Assembly (NCBI GenBank): GCA_052273625.1
Contig: DAVZHW010000004.1
Coordinates: forward strand, 1-64,000
DNA: 64,000 bases
Direction: 5' to 3'
From: Fimenecus sp052273625
Lineage (GTDB): Bacteria; Bacillota; Clostridia; Oscillospirales; Acutalibacteraceae
The translations under genes and the position numbers were made by a program. Below are positions 32,942 to 41,415 of this stretch, one piece after another (position 1 is the stretch's first letter; every line of letters begins with the position of its first letter). The notes under the pieces were generated by a model that did not search any database, was not told where the DNA came from, and saw nothing but the letters and a program-made list of their open reading frames with translations.

Positions 32942-34219
32942 TTATTTTTGATGGATAGTTCGAGAAGATTTTTGAGTATCAGCATATTTCTGATATTTAA
33001 TCTGTCCGTTGCCAAACAAGATGTTTGGATATTCCGTTCCTGCGAGCTGCTGCCATTCGTCTGAATAGTCTTTTAGTAATGCCTTCATTTGCTTGCACCA
33101 CTCGGATAGAACACTCCTTTGAACTCCGCCGGAAGTAACATCCATTTCCACATCTGATGAGGCAGGAAGATAAACTCTGCTTTCTGCTTTACTTAATTGC
33201 GTGGATACTGTTTTGATTTGGTCTGCAAGAACAGTTAATCTTGTATCACGGGCAAGCTGCTTTGTGATATAAGATTGTAAATTTGAGCAGGTAACCGGAT
33301 AGGTCTGCCAAAGGTTTTCGTGCCGAATGGAAGCTGACATCCAACCGGTTATTTTATTAAACGGAATAGCGTATGCACGAGATAAGGTATAGCAGGTGTC
33401 AAGGCAATTCATCATTGCGTCATTCAAGTTGTTTTCACGCTGAAAGAGTGCGAGCTGACCGTTTTGCTTGTCTGTTGTTATTTCACGGACAAAATTTCGG
33501 GAATGAGCCGATACAGACTCATAATCAAAAAAACCTTCGCCTTTGCGGTATAACTCTTGAATTAAGTGCGTATCGTGCGTTTGACGGACAGAAAAGTAGT
33601 TCGGAAGCAGGTCGAGAAATTGGTCGGGAAGAACATCATCCGAAAAGCCGTAAAAAGCATTTTCTTTTTCTATCGTGTTTGTAATTCCCGATAAGTGTTC
33701 TATACGCAAGCAGGTTGCCATTGCACTATCGTTATATCTGACACGCTCGCCGTCCCATATATTGCCGATTTCGCCACCGTAAGCACCTAATCCACGGTCG
33801 TTGATGTCATTGATGAACTTGATAGCCGTACCGCCCTGTATTCGCCATTCTGATAGGTTTTTGTTGTAATCGTCAATCAGAATACAGTCTGCACTTATTT
33901 CGGGAATGATACTGCTCTTGTCAGCTCCGGCTGGAACGAACAGCATATTTTCATCTGATAGCTGTGGAAGATACCTATGCAACCATTCTCGCTTTTCGCC
34001 TTCGACAAAAGGCGGTTCGGTATCTAAAACTGCCGAGATAATAAAAAACTCTGTATCGGCGTTACGGTCAATACAGAGAGAAATCGCTTTAACAAATTCT
34101 TCAAAAGGTTGCAAGTTTGCATAAAAACCTTTTTCCCACATTTGTTCAATATATTTATGCTCGGCATCGTGGAAGCGACACAAAGTGCCGTCCATATCAA
34201 TATAAATTCGTTTTGCCAT
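32942..34219 (-). CDS. HAD-fold 5'-nucleotidase-like protein with long unknown C-terminal part
   Basis: 425 residues. The first ~150 residues look like a HAD-superfamily 5'(3')-deoxyribonucleotidase: motif I DMDGTL (8-13), motif II around FIISA (58-62), and a late acidic motif CILIDDYNKNLSEW (about 110-125). The remaining ~275 residues are not recognised. They contain a helical region (SRAYAIPFNKITGWM, TRLTVLADQIKTVSTQLSK). Nucleotidase activity on dNMPs is plausible for the N-terminus. Its use to an ICE (nucleotide pools, DNA processing) is guesswork. AGGAGG lies 9 bases before the ATG. Confidence 0.65.
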   Translation of the reverse strand: MAKRIYIDMDGTLCRFHDAEHKYIEQMWEKGFYANLQPFEEFVKAISLCIDRNADTEFFIISAVLDTEPPFVEGEKREWLHRYLPQLSDENMLFVPAGADKSSIIPEISADCILIDDYNKNLSEWRIQGGTAIKFINDINDRGLGAYGGEIGNIWDGERVRYNDSAMATCLRIEHLSGITNTIEKENAFYGFSDDVLPDQFLDLLPNYFSVRQTHDTHLIQELYRKGEGFFDYESVSAHSRNFVREITTDKQNGQLALFQRENNLNDAMMNCLDTCYTLSRAYAIPFNKITGWMSASIRHENLWQTYPVTCSNLQSYITKQLARDTRLTVLADQIKTVSTQLSKAESRVYLPASSDVEMDVTSGGVQRSVLSEWCKQMKALLKDYSDEWQQLAGTEYPNILFGNGQIKYQKYADTQKSSRTIHQK

Positions 34220-34223
34220 TGTG

Positions 34224-34427
34224 TTATTCCTCCTGTGAAGTCAGGAACGCAATAAGGGTATTTGCTTTAACAGCTTTTTGCAATTCGATTATGCCTTTCA
34301 TTTCACGCAAATCTCTGCAAAAGTCCACCATATCTTCTGCTGTGATTGTTGATATGGCTTTTTCGTCGGTATAACCGGCTTCGATTGTTTTACGCAATAT
34401 ATTAAGATTGCGGTTATTCATCTTCAT
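34224..34427 (-). CDS. Small hypothetical ICE protein
   Basis: 67 residues from ATG at 34427 (MKMNNRNLNILRKTIEAGY). A longer frame from 34463 lacks a ribosome binding site, while GGAGG sits 8 bases before 34427. Helical and mildly acidic, with no membrane segment or Cys. It overlaps the preceding gene by 14 bases and ends 4 bases before the HAD gene. Not recognised. Confidence 0.55.
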   Translation of the reverse strand: MKMNNRNLNILRKTIEAGYTDEKAISTITAEDMVDFCRDLREMKGIIELQKAVKANTLIAFLTSQEE

Positions 34428-34743
34428 AGGGTTCGCCTCCAATGTAAAATGCAGTGCTGGCACAGACGCTTTGTGTCTCTCTTTTGGCTATTGCTTCTGC
34501 TCCGAATAATTCAGAGAGAACGTTCTCAAAACGCTCTGTAACTCTTTTGTGTGTTTGCAAGAATTCTTCTTGTATTTCACGCAGTTGAGCTTCAACATCG
34601 GGGGAGGTGTCTATTCCTGCCGCTATTAAGGTGTTGAGAATGTCTGCATCAGCTGTCAGCTTGCTACCTGTAACAGATAAGCTGAGTGAAAATATAGGGA
34701 TTTCTTCGTTATCGTTTTTTTGGATAGGATTAAATTTATTCAT
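34414..34743 (-). CDS. Small hypothetical ICE protein
   Basis: 109 residues, soluble, with a helical middle (LREIQEEFLQTHKRVTERFENVLSELFG) that could form a coiled coil. No known motif. AAAGGAG is 7 bases before the ATG. It lies in the parA-to-rep operon, overlapping the next gene. Tight packing and good codon structure support a real gene. No function is offered. Confidence 0.6.
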   Translation of the reverse strand: MNKFNPIQKNDNEEIPIFSLSLSVTGSKLTADADILNTLIAAGIDTSPDVEAQLREIQEEFLQTHKRVTERFENVLSELFGAEAIAKRETQSVCASTAFYIGGEPYEDE

Positions 34744-34755
34744 TTGCTTTCTCCT

Positions 34756-35280
34756 TTATATACAGGGGTCTGATTTTGTTTTACTTTTCGATTTCTTCGG
34801 CATTCCGTTTTCGTCATATTTTTTCGGGTCCACAAGAGGATTGTCCCAGCCTAATATTGCACCTGCAAGCATTGCTCTTTCTTCGGCTCTTGAAACACCG
34901 AGCTGACTGTTGAGAGCGTTGGCAAGGGCACGAACATTATGGCGACTTGCTAAACTTATGTCAATCGGACTGTATCCTTTTTTGCTTCTGTGAAGAAATG
35001 CAAATTCCTCTGAAGGACCGATAACCGTGTAACAATATTCCGGAACATTCAAAGGTATGTACAAATGACAACCGCCACCTAAGTTCCCATTCTCCTTAAA
35101 TTGTTTGATTAAGTTAGGGTTGGTGTAAACATCTGAACAATTTAATGTTCCCGGATGAACATCGGGATATAACCTTCTGAATTCTTTTATTGCAGCAATT
35201 TTGTTCAGGGCGTTAATTATTATATAACCACCTTGAAACGGGAACTGTTCCGATGTTCCGAAAGAAAATAATACTTCCAT
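34756..35280 (-). CDS. Hypothetical ICE protein, 174 residues
   Basis: Soluble and single-domain, with a central GGGCHLYIPLN segment and Cys residues at about 48, 71 and 83, and a basic C-terminal tail (MPKKSKSKTKS). I do not recognise the family. GGAGG lies 7 bases before the ATG. It follows parB by 14 bases and is clearly in the same operon. A nucleic-acid role would suit the basic tail, but nothing shows it. Confidence 0.6.
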   Translation of the reverse strand: MEVLFSFGTSEQFPFQGGYIIINALNKIAAIKEFRRLYPDVHPGTLNCSDVYTNPNLIKQFKENGNLGGGCHLYIPLNVPEYCYTVIGPSEEFAFLHRSKKGYSPIDISLASRHNVRALANALNSQLGVSRAEERAMLAGAILGWDNPLVDPKKYDENGMPKKSKSKTKSDPCI

Positions 35281-35294
35281 ATTCTAACCTCCGA

Positions 35295-36290
35295 TTAGTA
35301 GATTATTTCTTTTCCGTCTTTTTTATAAGACGCTTTTCGTTCTTTTGCTTTTTGATAAAAATCAAGAGCCTTAAAGATACCTTTTTCAATTTCTTCGGCA
35401 CTTGTGTTAGGCGGAAAGTAACGACTAAATCTGTTAATCGGTATCTTGCTGCTTGGCTTTTGATTTGGCTTTTCTTGAGCAAGAAGGTCATATATCCCTT
35501 GAGAATTTAAGATACCTTTGTTTTGCATTTCACGCAGCTGTATAGCTTGGGCGTGAGAGGGGGTAGAAAGTGTGTCTTGCATAAAATCAAGAACAATTTT
35601 TTGATTTTCAGGAGATAAATATGACAATTCAACAGCCGGACGCATTGCCATAGACAGGGCTTCTGCTTCTATTGGCTTTTCGACTGAATTATCAACCATT
35701 TGTAGCAGTTCGGGAATGAGATAGGTCAGGCGGACATAACGTTGAATTTGAGTATTGCTGTCTTGACTTTCAGCTGCTAAAAGTTCCCTTGATTTACCCA
35801 CAAAAGAATTGTGTCCCGCTGGGACTCCATTTTCAATGCTTGGTCTGCCTGCTTGTCTTTTCATCGCTTCTAACTTCATTCTATATGAGTATGCTTTCTC
35901 GCTCGGAAGAATGTATGGGCGATGTGCGTTACTGTCAACCATTAATATTGTAGCTTGAATATCATCTAAATCTCTGACAATGCAGGGAAGTGAAGTTAGC
36001 CCGGCACGAATAGCGGCGTGTTTTCGTCTGTGTCCTGCTACCATTTCGTATCGACCGTTTTCTTTCGGACGAACAATGCACGGCATTATAACTCCGTTTT
36101 TTCGGATAGAGTCAACCAACTCGTCCATATCTTGATTATCTCGGACTTTGAAGGGATGTTGTTGAAAGCCGTCAATCTCATTGCAGTCGATTGTAACAAT
36201 GCGTTCCTGCTGTGAGCTTTGGCGTTCTTCCTCAGTTGAAAACAATTCATCTAATGGGTTGCTTATGTTGATTTTTGGCAATTCCTTCAT
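35295..36290 (-). CDS. parB: ParB-family partition protein
   Basis: 331 residues. The N-terminal ~110 residues carry the ParB/Srx fold with box I GHRRKHAAI (near 87-95) and the region RPKENGRYEMVAG before it. Helices of the DNA-binding middle domain follow. With ParA it would segregate or stabilise the excised, possibly replicating element. The start lies within the end of parA (44-base overlap), with AAAGGAGG 12 bases upstream of the ATG inside parA. No parS-like TGTTTCACGTGAAACA site was seen nearby, so the centromere is unknown. Confidence 0.87.
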   Translation of the reverse strand: MKELPKINISNPLDELFSTEEERQSSQQERIVTIDCNEIDGFQQHPFKVRDNQDMDELVDSIRKNGVIMPCIVRPKENGRYEMVAGHRRKHAAIRAGLTSLPCIVRDLDDIQATILMVDSNAHRPYILPSEKAYSYRMKLEAMKRQAGRPSIENGVPAGHNSFVGKSRELLAAESQDSNTQIQRYVRLTYLIPELLQMVDNSVEKPIEAEALSMAMRPAVELSYLSPENQKIVLDFMQDTLSTPSHAQAIQLREMQNKGILNSQGIYDLLAQEKPNQKPSSKIPINRFSRYFPPNTSAEEIEKGIFKALDFYQKAKERKASYKKDGKEIIY

Positions 36291-37071
36291 TGCTATTTAA
36301 CACCTCCTTTGCGAGTAGAGTGTATGCTCGTGCTGATTCAGAGCTTGGAGCATATGACATTGGACTTTGTCCGTAGAGTGAAGCTTCTGCCGTCTTAACA
36401 CATCGTGGAATTTCCGTATGAAAAACCTTAATTTGATTTCCAAAAGCGTTTCGTACTTCGGAAGAAATATGCTTCGAGAGGTTTGTGCGTTGGTCTGTCA
36501 TTGTTATCAGAATTCCGTCGATAGACAGCTCAGGGTTAAGTTGACGTTTAGCTGTTTGGATTGTGTGTAACAAATCAGATAGACCATCTGTTGCATACGG
36601 TTCGGCTTGTACCGGAATTATTAAACTATTTGCTGCGACTAATGTGTTAATTGTAAACAGGTTAAGAGCCGGGTTACTGTCAATCAAAATGTAGTCATAA
36701 TGTGATTTGAATTGGGACAACGCTCGTTTGAAAACGGTTTCTCTGCTTATAACGCTTGACAAGTGAATATCGAGTCCGGCGAGGTCGATATTAGCAGGGA
36801 TTAAGTCAACATTTTCAGATGAAACGATGTATTCCTGAAAGTCTTTGGGTGTTTCGTTGAGTTCATCGAATATCAAATCCTTTACAGAGTAACGATATTT
36901 AGAACGGTCACGATAACCTAACCCTTTAGTGAGGTTGCCTTGTGGGTCAAAATCAACTAACAAAACACGCTTTCCGTTCGCTGCTAACGAAATACCCAAG
37001 CAGCTTGTTGTTGCCGTTTTTCCGACGCCACCTTTTTGGTTGCATAACGCAATTGTTTTAGCTTCTTGCAT
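36247..37071 (-). CDS. parA: ParA-family partition ATPase
   Basis: 274 residues with the deviant Walker A KGGVGKT (15-21), Walker A' (VLLVDFDPQGN, 37-47) and Walker B (YILIDSNPAL), the standard Soj/ParA set. It binds DNA and ATP and moves ParB-bound DNA. It heads the parAB operon of the ICE. AAAGGAG lies 12 bases before the ATG. The IS30-type transposase gene and its terminator lie immediately upstream, and I find no good promoter in the 30 bases between terminator and parA. Confidence 0.92.
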   Translation of the reverse strand: MQEAKTIALCNQKGGVGKTATTSCLGISLAANGKRVLLVDFDPQGNLTKGLGYRDRSKYRYSVKDLIFDELNETPKDFQEYIVSSENVDLIPANIDLAGLDIHLSSVISRETVFKRALSQFKSHYDYILIDSNPALNLFTINTLVAANSLIIPVQAEPYATDGLSDLLHTIQTAKRQLNPELSIDGILITMTDQRTNLSKHISSEVRNAFGNQIKVFHTEIPRCVKTAEASLYGQSPMSYAPSSESARAYTLLAKEVLNSNEGIAKNQHKQPIR

Positions 37072-37102
37072 TTTGCTTTTTTGCTCCTTTCATTTTTTAC
37101 AT

Positions 37103-37135
37103 AAAAAAAGAGCAACTACGAAATGTAATTGCTCT
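37103..37135 (-). terminator. Terminator of the transposase gene
   Basis: Minus-strand stem AGAGCAATTAC/GTAGTTGCTCT (11 pairs with one T-G; 37109-37119 with 37125-37135) followed by seven T. It lies 23 bases after the transposase stop and 32 bases before parA. Confidence 0.85.
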
Positions 37136-37157
37136 AAATTCCTTTTTTAATTTTATT

Positions 37158-38237
37158 TTAAGCTACGGCTATTTGCGTTTCTATCAGCGTTTGTAACTCC
37201 TGTATAAACATTTCTCTTGAACTTTTATAGTTAAACATTTTTCTCGGCAAATTGTTAATCATATGTTGAATTCTTTGTAAATCATCTTCTTGCACATCAT
37301 CAAAAGATGTTCCCTTAGGAAAATATCGACGGACAAGACCGTTCCAATTTTCGTTCGAGCCTCGTTCCCAAGAGGAATATGGGTGTGCGTAATATATTTT
37401 TGTCCTTTGATTACCCTCCATTAATTCGGAGTTTGAAAACTCTGTACCGTTGTCGAAAGTAATCGTTTTGAACACAAGAGGGAACAAAGCCCCGAACATA
37501 CTCTCCATTTTGTCTATAACTTCGACAATTCTGATTGACTGTTTGTCCTCAACATTAAACACGAACCCCATTCGTGTTTTTCTTTCTATTAAAGTAATCC
37601 AATGACCCTTATGGTCTTTACCTACAATGCCGTCGCCTTCCCAATGGCCGAACTCTAATCGAGAGTCCACTATTGACGGACGCTCATCAATCGAGCGACC
37701 AAGACATTTTTTATGCTCACGCACTTTTTTAGGATGCGTTTTCCAGCCTACCTTTTTGAGCAAATCTATGTTTTTGACATTGCACAATCCGAGGTCAACC
37801 CAGTTGTATAAGGTTTGCGTTGTAACTGTTTGCTCAAAAAGGTTAAGTCTTTTTGCATTTCCGGCAGCTGCGTCTAACGACCATAGCTTATCAGACTTAA
37901 CTTGTTGCTCTACATAGTTCAAAAAATCTCGACATTCAATTATTTTGCATTTTCTTCCGCAATGCGAACGGTTTTCATTATATGCACGCTGACCTACATC
38001 AGCGAAATAGGCAAGTTCGGTTTGGTAAATCGGGATATTGGCATCTTTTTTTGTTGTCTTTATTTCTTTACGTTGTTCAACAGAACCTCGTTTAATTTCT
38101 TTTCTTATGGTTGTTATGCTGCGGTTCAGCATTCTTGCAATTTGCTTCTTCGGAGTATTATTTCTTAATAATCTCTCAATCAATTCTCTCTCTGCTTCGT
38201 TTATTTGCGTATATTTCTTGTTACGAATTTCATCCAT
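37158..38237 (-). CDS. IS30-family DDE transposase
   Basis: About 359 residues. The N-terminus has an IS30-type HTH (AERELIERLLRNNTPKKQIARMLNRSITTIRKEI). The rve-type core carries the acidic triad: Asp in GHWEGDGIVG, Asp in ITFDNGTEFS and Glu in ERGSNENWNGLVRRYFPKG. It appears intact. A reading frame extends to 38300, but that base lies in the -35 element of a good promoter. ATG at 38237 (MDEIRNKKYTQI) has GGAG 9 bases upstream and matches the usual family start. I could not prove terminal inverted repeats. It may be an insertion at the ICE end or the mobility enzyme of the element. Confidence 0.9.
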   Translation of the reverse strand: MDEIRNKKYTQINEAERELIERLLRNNTPKKQIARMLNRSITTIRKEIKRGSVEQRKEIKTTKKDANIPIYQTELAYFADVGQRAYNENRSHCGRKCKIIECRDFLNYVEQQVKSDKLWSLDAAAGNAKRLNLFEQTVTTQTLYNWVDLGLCNVKNIDLLKKVGWKTHPKKVREHKKCLGRSIDERPSIVDSRLEFGHWEGDGIVGKDHKGHWITLIERKTRMGFVFNVEDKQSIRIVEVIDKMESMFGALFPLVFKTITFDNGTEFSNSELMEGNQRTKIYYAHPYSSWERGSNENWNGLVRRYFPKGTSFDDVQEDDLQRIQHMINNLPRKMFNYKSSREMFIQELQTLIETQIAVA

Positions 38238-38271
38238 TTCACTATTCTCCATCACACTTAAAAATTGATTA

Positions 38272-38300
38272 ATTGTAACATTTTTTTCAATTAGTGGCAA
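38272..38300 (-). promoter_or_regulatory. Promoter of the IS30-type transposase
   Basis: Minus-strand -35 TTGCCA (38295-38300), 17-base spacer, -10 TACAAT (38272-38277), 35 bases ahead of the preferred start. Its -35 lies only 18 bases from the stop of the neighbouring chromosomal gene, so the element border must be very close. Confidence 0.7.
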
Positions 38301-38318
38301 ATTAGGTAGGGGGTCAGC

Positions 38319-39836
38319 TTATTTTTTTAATTGATAATTTAGTAAATTATTTCTTTCATTTATGAAAACGAGGAACAAGCCCACTGTTATTGTAAGCAGT
38401 AAAAGAAAGCATGAAACGGCATAAATTGCAAATTCTAAGCTTCGGCTTGATCCTTTTTCAAGGCTTACGAATTTTGAGATTACCGTTGTTGAAATAAGCA
38501 CCGTAACGAGCGCAATATCGGCAAGATACCGTATGTTTACGCCTGCAAGGCACATATCCGTGAAAGCTAAGCCGACTACCGATACAATGCTCAAAATGAA
38601 TATTGAAAGCTTTGTTTTATCAGCTTTTTTGGTTATGAGAAGCGGAGAAATTGCTATTGCCCAGTTTGACGGGAATGCCATTACACCGACGGTTGAGGTC
38701 ATATACACATACCCTGAATAATTTTTAAGCGGAGAAAACGGTATATCGAAATACGGCGATTTACTTAAAAAGACGGGAGGCTGAAGGAAATAGTATTTCA
38801 AAGTCGGCAGGAACAAAAGCAATGTGATTGAATATTCCGAAACGTCACAAACGGTCAGCTGATACTTTGCACCGAATTCAAAAACCGAGCCGAAGCGGGC
38901 GTAATTGTACCACATAATTCCGACAGCTCCGATAATAGTCGGCACAGCGAACGCAAGAACTTGACATATTTTCTCCGACGGCTTAAATTCCTTGCCGAAA
39001 ACGGTTTTTATATAAATCGGAACGGCTATCAAAAAATAAATTGCAAGATTTGGGCGAGATAATACAAGGAACACAAGCGAAATGCCCGATAATGCAAAAT
39101 ACAAGGCTCTTTTACCGCTTTTTTTGTTGTCATAAGCCGAGAATGTGCAGAGCAAAAACAATGACAGGAAAAGCGTTCCGCTTGCAACTGCCGTGTAATA
39201 CATATCTGCGCTTGCTTGAACCATATAAATTAAACTTCCGAGTTCACACGCAAAAATCGAAAGTACAAGAACCGCAAAATTTACCTTTTTAACAAAGATT
39301 TGTTGAATTTTTATAACAAGAAAAGCTATTGAAATTACGGACAATGCTGTTAAGATAAAACATACGGTATTAGCTTCGGGGACGGTCTTTGTTAAGAAAT
39401 AAAACGGATAATATATTAAAGGTATAGGCGCAATGCCGAAATAGGAGTAATACTTGCCGTCAAAATATGCCCTGTCCCAAAGGTAAAAAAATCCTTCGGC
39501 ATCTCTGGCACTTCTGTCATAAGGGTTTGACATTATCGAGAGGCGAAGATCCGGCATTATATCAATGTTGAGTTGACCTTTTAAGAATGCGTCGAACTGT
39601 TGCTCGTAAGCGTTCATGCTTTTTAATGAATATATATAAGGATAAGCAAAATTATCCTGTGCGAGAAAATAGTATATGGTCGAAGCACCCGCTGCCAATG
39701 TTATGACGCTTAAAAAGATAATTATATTATGAGAAGGTTTTGACGGATTGTATTCGGATTTATAAAATCCAAATGCGTATGATACAATTAAAAACACGGC
39801 GAAAGCCAATACGCAGGAGATTATTATACCGAGCAT
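38319..39836 (-). CDS. Polytopic membrane protein, probable GT-C type glycosyltransferase
   Basis: 505 residues with about 12 hydrophobic segments. The loop after the second segment reads YEQQFDAFLKGQLNID, then NPYDRSARDAEGFFYLWDRAYFDGKYYSYFG, a conserved motif set of bacterial membrane proteins taken to be lipid-linked-sugar (GT-C fold) glycosyltransferases. Donor and acceptor are unknown. Its promoter faces that of the nicotinate phosphoribosyltransferase gene. Its 3' end abuts the mobile element. Without relatives to compare I cannot say whether the last residues (LLNYQLKK) are native or were altered by the insertion. Confidence 0.7.
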   Translation of the reverse strand: MLGIIISCVLAFAVFLIVSYAFGFYKSEYNPSKPSHNIIIFLSVITLAAGASTIYYFLAQDNFAYPYIYSLKSMNAYEQQFDAFLKGQLNIDIMPDLRLSIMSNPYDRSARDAEGFFYLWDRAYFDGKYYSYFGIAPIPLIYYPFYFLTKTVPEANTVCFILTALSVISIAFLVIKIQQIFVKKVNFAVLVLSIFACELGSLIYMVQASADMYYTAVASGTLFLSLFLLCTFSAYDNKKSGKRALYFALSGISLVFLVLSRPNLAIYFLIAVPIYIKTVFGKEFKPSEKICQVLAFAVPTIIGAVGIMWYNYARFGSVFEFGAKYQLTVCDVSEYSITLLLFLPTLKYYFLQPPVFLSKSPYFDIPFSPLKNYSGYVYMTSTVGVMAFPSNWAIAISPLLITKKADKTKLSIFILSIVSVVGLAFTDMCLAGVNIRYLADIALVTVLISTTVISKFVSLEKGSSRSLEFAIYAVSCFLLLLTITVGLFLVFINERNNLLNYQLKK

Positions 39837-39871
39837 TTCTGTTTCACTTCCTAAACTTGCAATTTTACTGT

Positions 39872-39900
39872 ATTATAGTATAAATACATATACATTTCAA
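39872..39900 (-). promoter_or_regulatory. Promoter of the membrane glycosyltransferase-like gene
   Basis: Minus-strand TTGAAA (39895-39900), 17-base spacer, perfect -10 TATAAT (39872-39877). Confidence 0.8.
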
Positions 39901-39910
39901 TCAAATTTAA

Positions 39911-39939
39911 TTGCCATAGACGAAAATTTGTGATAAAAT
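39911..39939 (+). promoter_or_regulatory. Promoter of the nicotinate phosphoribosyltransferase operon
   Basis: TTGCCA (39911-39916), 17-base spacer, TAAAAT (39934-39939), 18 bases before the ATG. It diverges from the promoter at 39872-39900. Confidence 0.75.
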
Positions 39940-39957
39940 TAGCAAAGAGGTGAGCTT

Positions 39958-41415
39958 ATGGACTCGTTAAACGGATTAAATAATATTTCAATGCTTACGG
40001 AGTTGTACGAGTTTACAACAGCGGACGGTTATTTTAACAGTCCCGTTAAGGATACCGTTGCGTATTTCGACCTGTTTTTCAGAAAGGTTCCCGACAAAGG
40101 CGGCTTTGCGATTATGGCAGGTCTTTCACAAGTTATAGAGTACCTTAAAAACATTCATTTCACTAATGAAGATGTTGACTTTTTAAGAGAACAGGGAATA
40201 AGTGATGCTTTTTGCGACTATCTCAAGGGTTTCAAATTCACTTGTGATGTATGGGCGATACCCGAGGGAACACCGATATTCCCGAATGAGCCGATAGTTA
40301 AAGTCAGAGGCCCTGTTGTGGAGGCGCAGCTTATTGAAACGGCATTACTTACGTTTATCAATCAGCAGAGCTTAATCGCAACTAAAGCAAACAGACTTGT
40401 TCGTGCTTCACATTCAACTACCGTTGCGGAATACGGTGCAAGGAGAGCACAAGGCTTTTCGCAAGCGGTTTTGGGCGCAAGGGCGGCATATATAGGCGGT
40501 TGCTCAATGACTTCGGGCATTATTCCGCAAAAGCAGTTTGGTATTCCGAGCGTCAACACAATGATACACAGCTGGGTGCAGATGTTCGACTCTGAATATG
40601 AGGCGTTTTGTGAATATGCACGCCGTTATCCTGATGATTGTACTGTGGTTGTCGATACATACGATACTATTCGTTCGGGTATTCCGAATGCGATTAAGGC
40701 GTTTAACGATGTGCTTGTTCCGATGGGCAAGCGTCCCAATTCTATTAGAATAGACTCGGGTGATATAACCTATCTTTCAAAGCGTGCAAGGAAAATGCTT
40801 GACGAAGCGGGATTCCCCGATTGCGATATTATGGCGTCGAACTCGCTTGACGAATACCTTATCGGCGATATGGTAGCGCAGGGCGCAAAAGTTGATTGCT
40901 TTATTGTCGGTGAGAGGCTTATCACTTCTGCATCATCACCGCTTTTCAGCGGAGTATATAAGCTCTGTGCCGTTGAAAAAGACGGAGAGATTATACCGAA
41001 AATCAACCTTTCCGAAAATGTCAGCAAGATAACAATTCCGTCATCAAAATCTGTTTACAGGCTTTTCGATACGGAAACGGGTAAGGCTATTGCCGATGTC
41101 TTGACGCTTGACGGAGAAACGGTTGATGACGGAAAACCGTATACGCTTTTTGATCCCGATTTTACTTGGAAACGCAAGGATATAGAACGCTTTGTCGCAA
41201 GACCGCTTCTTGTTCCGATATTCAAGCATGGCGAATGTGTTTATGACGAACCGAGTCTTAGAGAAATCAGAGAATATTGCTCTGAACAGATTGATACGCT
41301 TTGGGACGAGGTTAAGAGGTTTGAAAACCCACACAAATATTATGTTGACCTTTCAAAAGAGCTTTGGAGGGTTAGAAACAGCCTTATTGAGGAGTATAAA
41401 GGAGTAACAAAATGA
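39958..41415 (+). CDS. pncB: Nicotinate phosphoribosyltransferase
   Basis: This enzyme joins nicotinate and PRPP to nicotinate mononucleotide in NAD salvage, in the cytoplasm. 485 residues, the size of the long Gram-positive form. Family features are LTELYEFTTADGYF at the N-terminus, FDLFFRKVPDKGGFAI, the conserved EYGARRAQGF loop with likely active-site residues, and RIDSGDITYLSKRARKMLDEAG near the phosphate site. GAGGTG precedes the ATG. The next gene, inorganic pyrophosphatase, overlaps it by 4 bases and would remove the pyrophosphate made in the reaction, a sensible pairing. Confidence 0.93.
   Translation: MDSLNGLNNISMLTELYEFTTADGYFNSPVKDTVAYFDLFFRKVPDKGGFAIMAGLSQVIEYLKNIHFTNEDVDFLREQGISDAFCDYLKGFKFTCDVWAIPEGTPIFPNEPIVKVRGPVVEAQLIETALLTFINQQSLIATKANRLVRASHSTTVAEYGARRAQGFSQAVLGARAAYIGGCSMTSGIIPQKQFGIPSVNTMIHSWVQMFDSEYEAFCEYARRYPDDCTVVVDTYDTIRSGIPNAIKAFNDVLVPMGKRPNSIRIDSGDITYLSKRARKMLDEAGFPDCDIMASNSLDEYLIGDMVAQGAKVDCFIVGERLITSASSPLFSGVYKLCAVEKDGEIIPKINLSENVSKITIPSSKSVYRLFDTETGKAIADVLTLDGETVDDGKPYTLFDPDFTWKRKDIERFVARPLLVPIFKHGECVYDEPSLREIREYCSEQIDTLWDEVKRFENPHKYYVDLSKELWRVRNSLIEEYKGVTK

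Larger units (their letters stand above)
1..38300. mobile_element. Integrative and conjugative element (partial; left end outside window)
   Basis: This is one near-continuous minus-strand block with the parts of a conjugative element: VirB4, VirD4, TrbL-like, PrgI, VirB2-like, M23 hydrolase, relaxase, MobC, PcfB, a likely oriT, a giant methylase-helicase, a Rep-like protein, ParA/ParB and a surface-protein cargo. Gene content and order resemble the Tn1549/CTn family of Clostridia as I know it. No tyrosine or serine recombinase is visible, so the integrase is probably beyond the left edge, unless the IS30-family transposase at the right end does the job. The right border lies near 38,300, between the transposase promoter and the 3' end of a chromosomal membrane-protein gene. 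The exact ends and target repeats were not found. Confidence 0.85.

Noticed and set aside
35295..37071. parS centromere near parAB
   Set aside because: No TGTTTCACGTGAAACA-like or other clear repeated palindrome was seen around parA/parB.
38319..39836. Truncation of the membrane glycosyltransferase-like gene by the mobile element
   Set aside because: Length and final membrane segment look complete; without relatives the last few residues cannot be judged.
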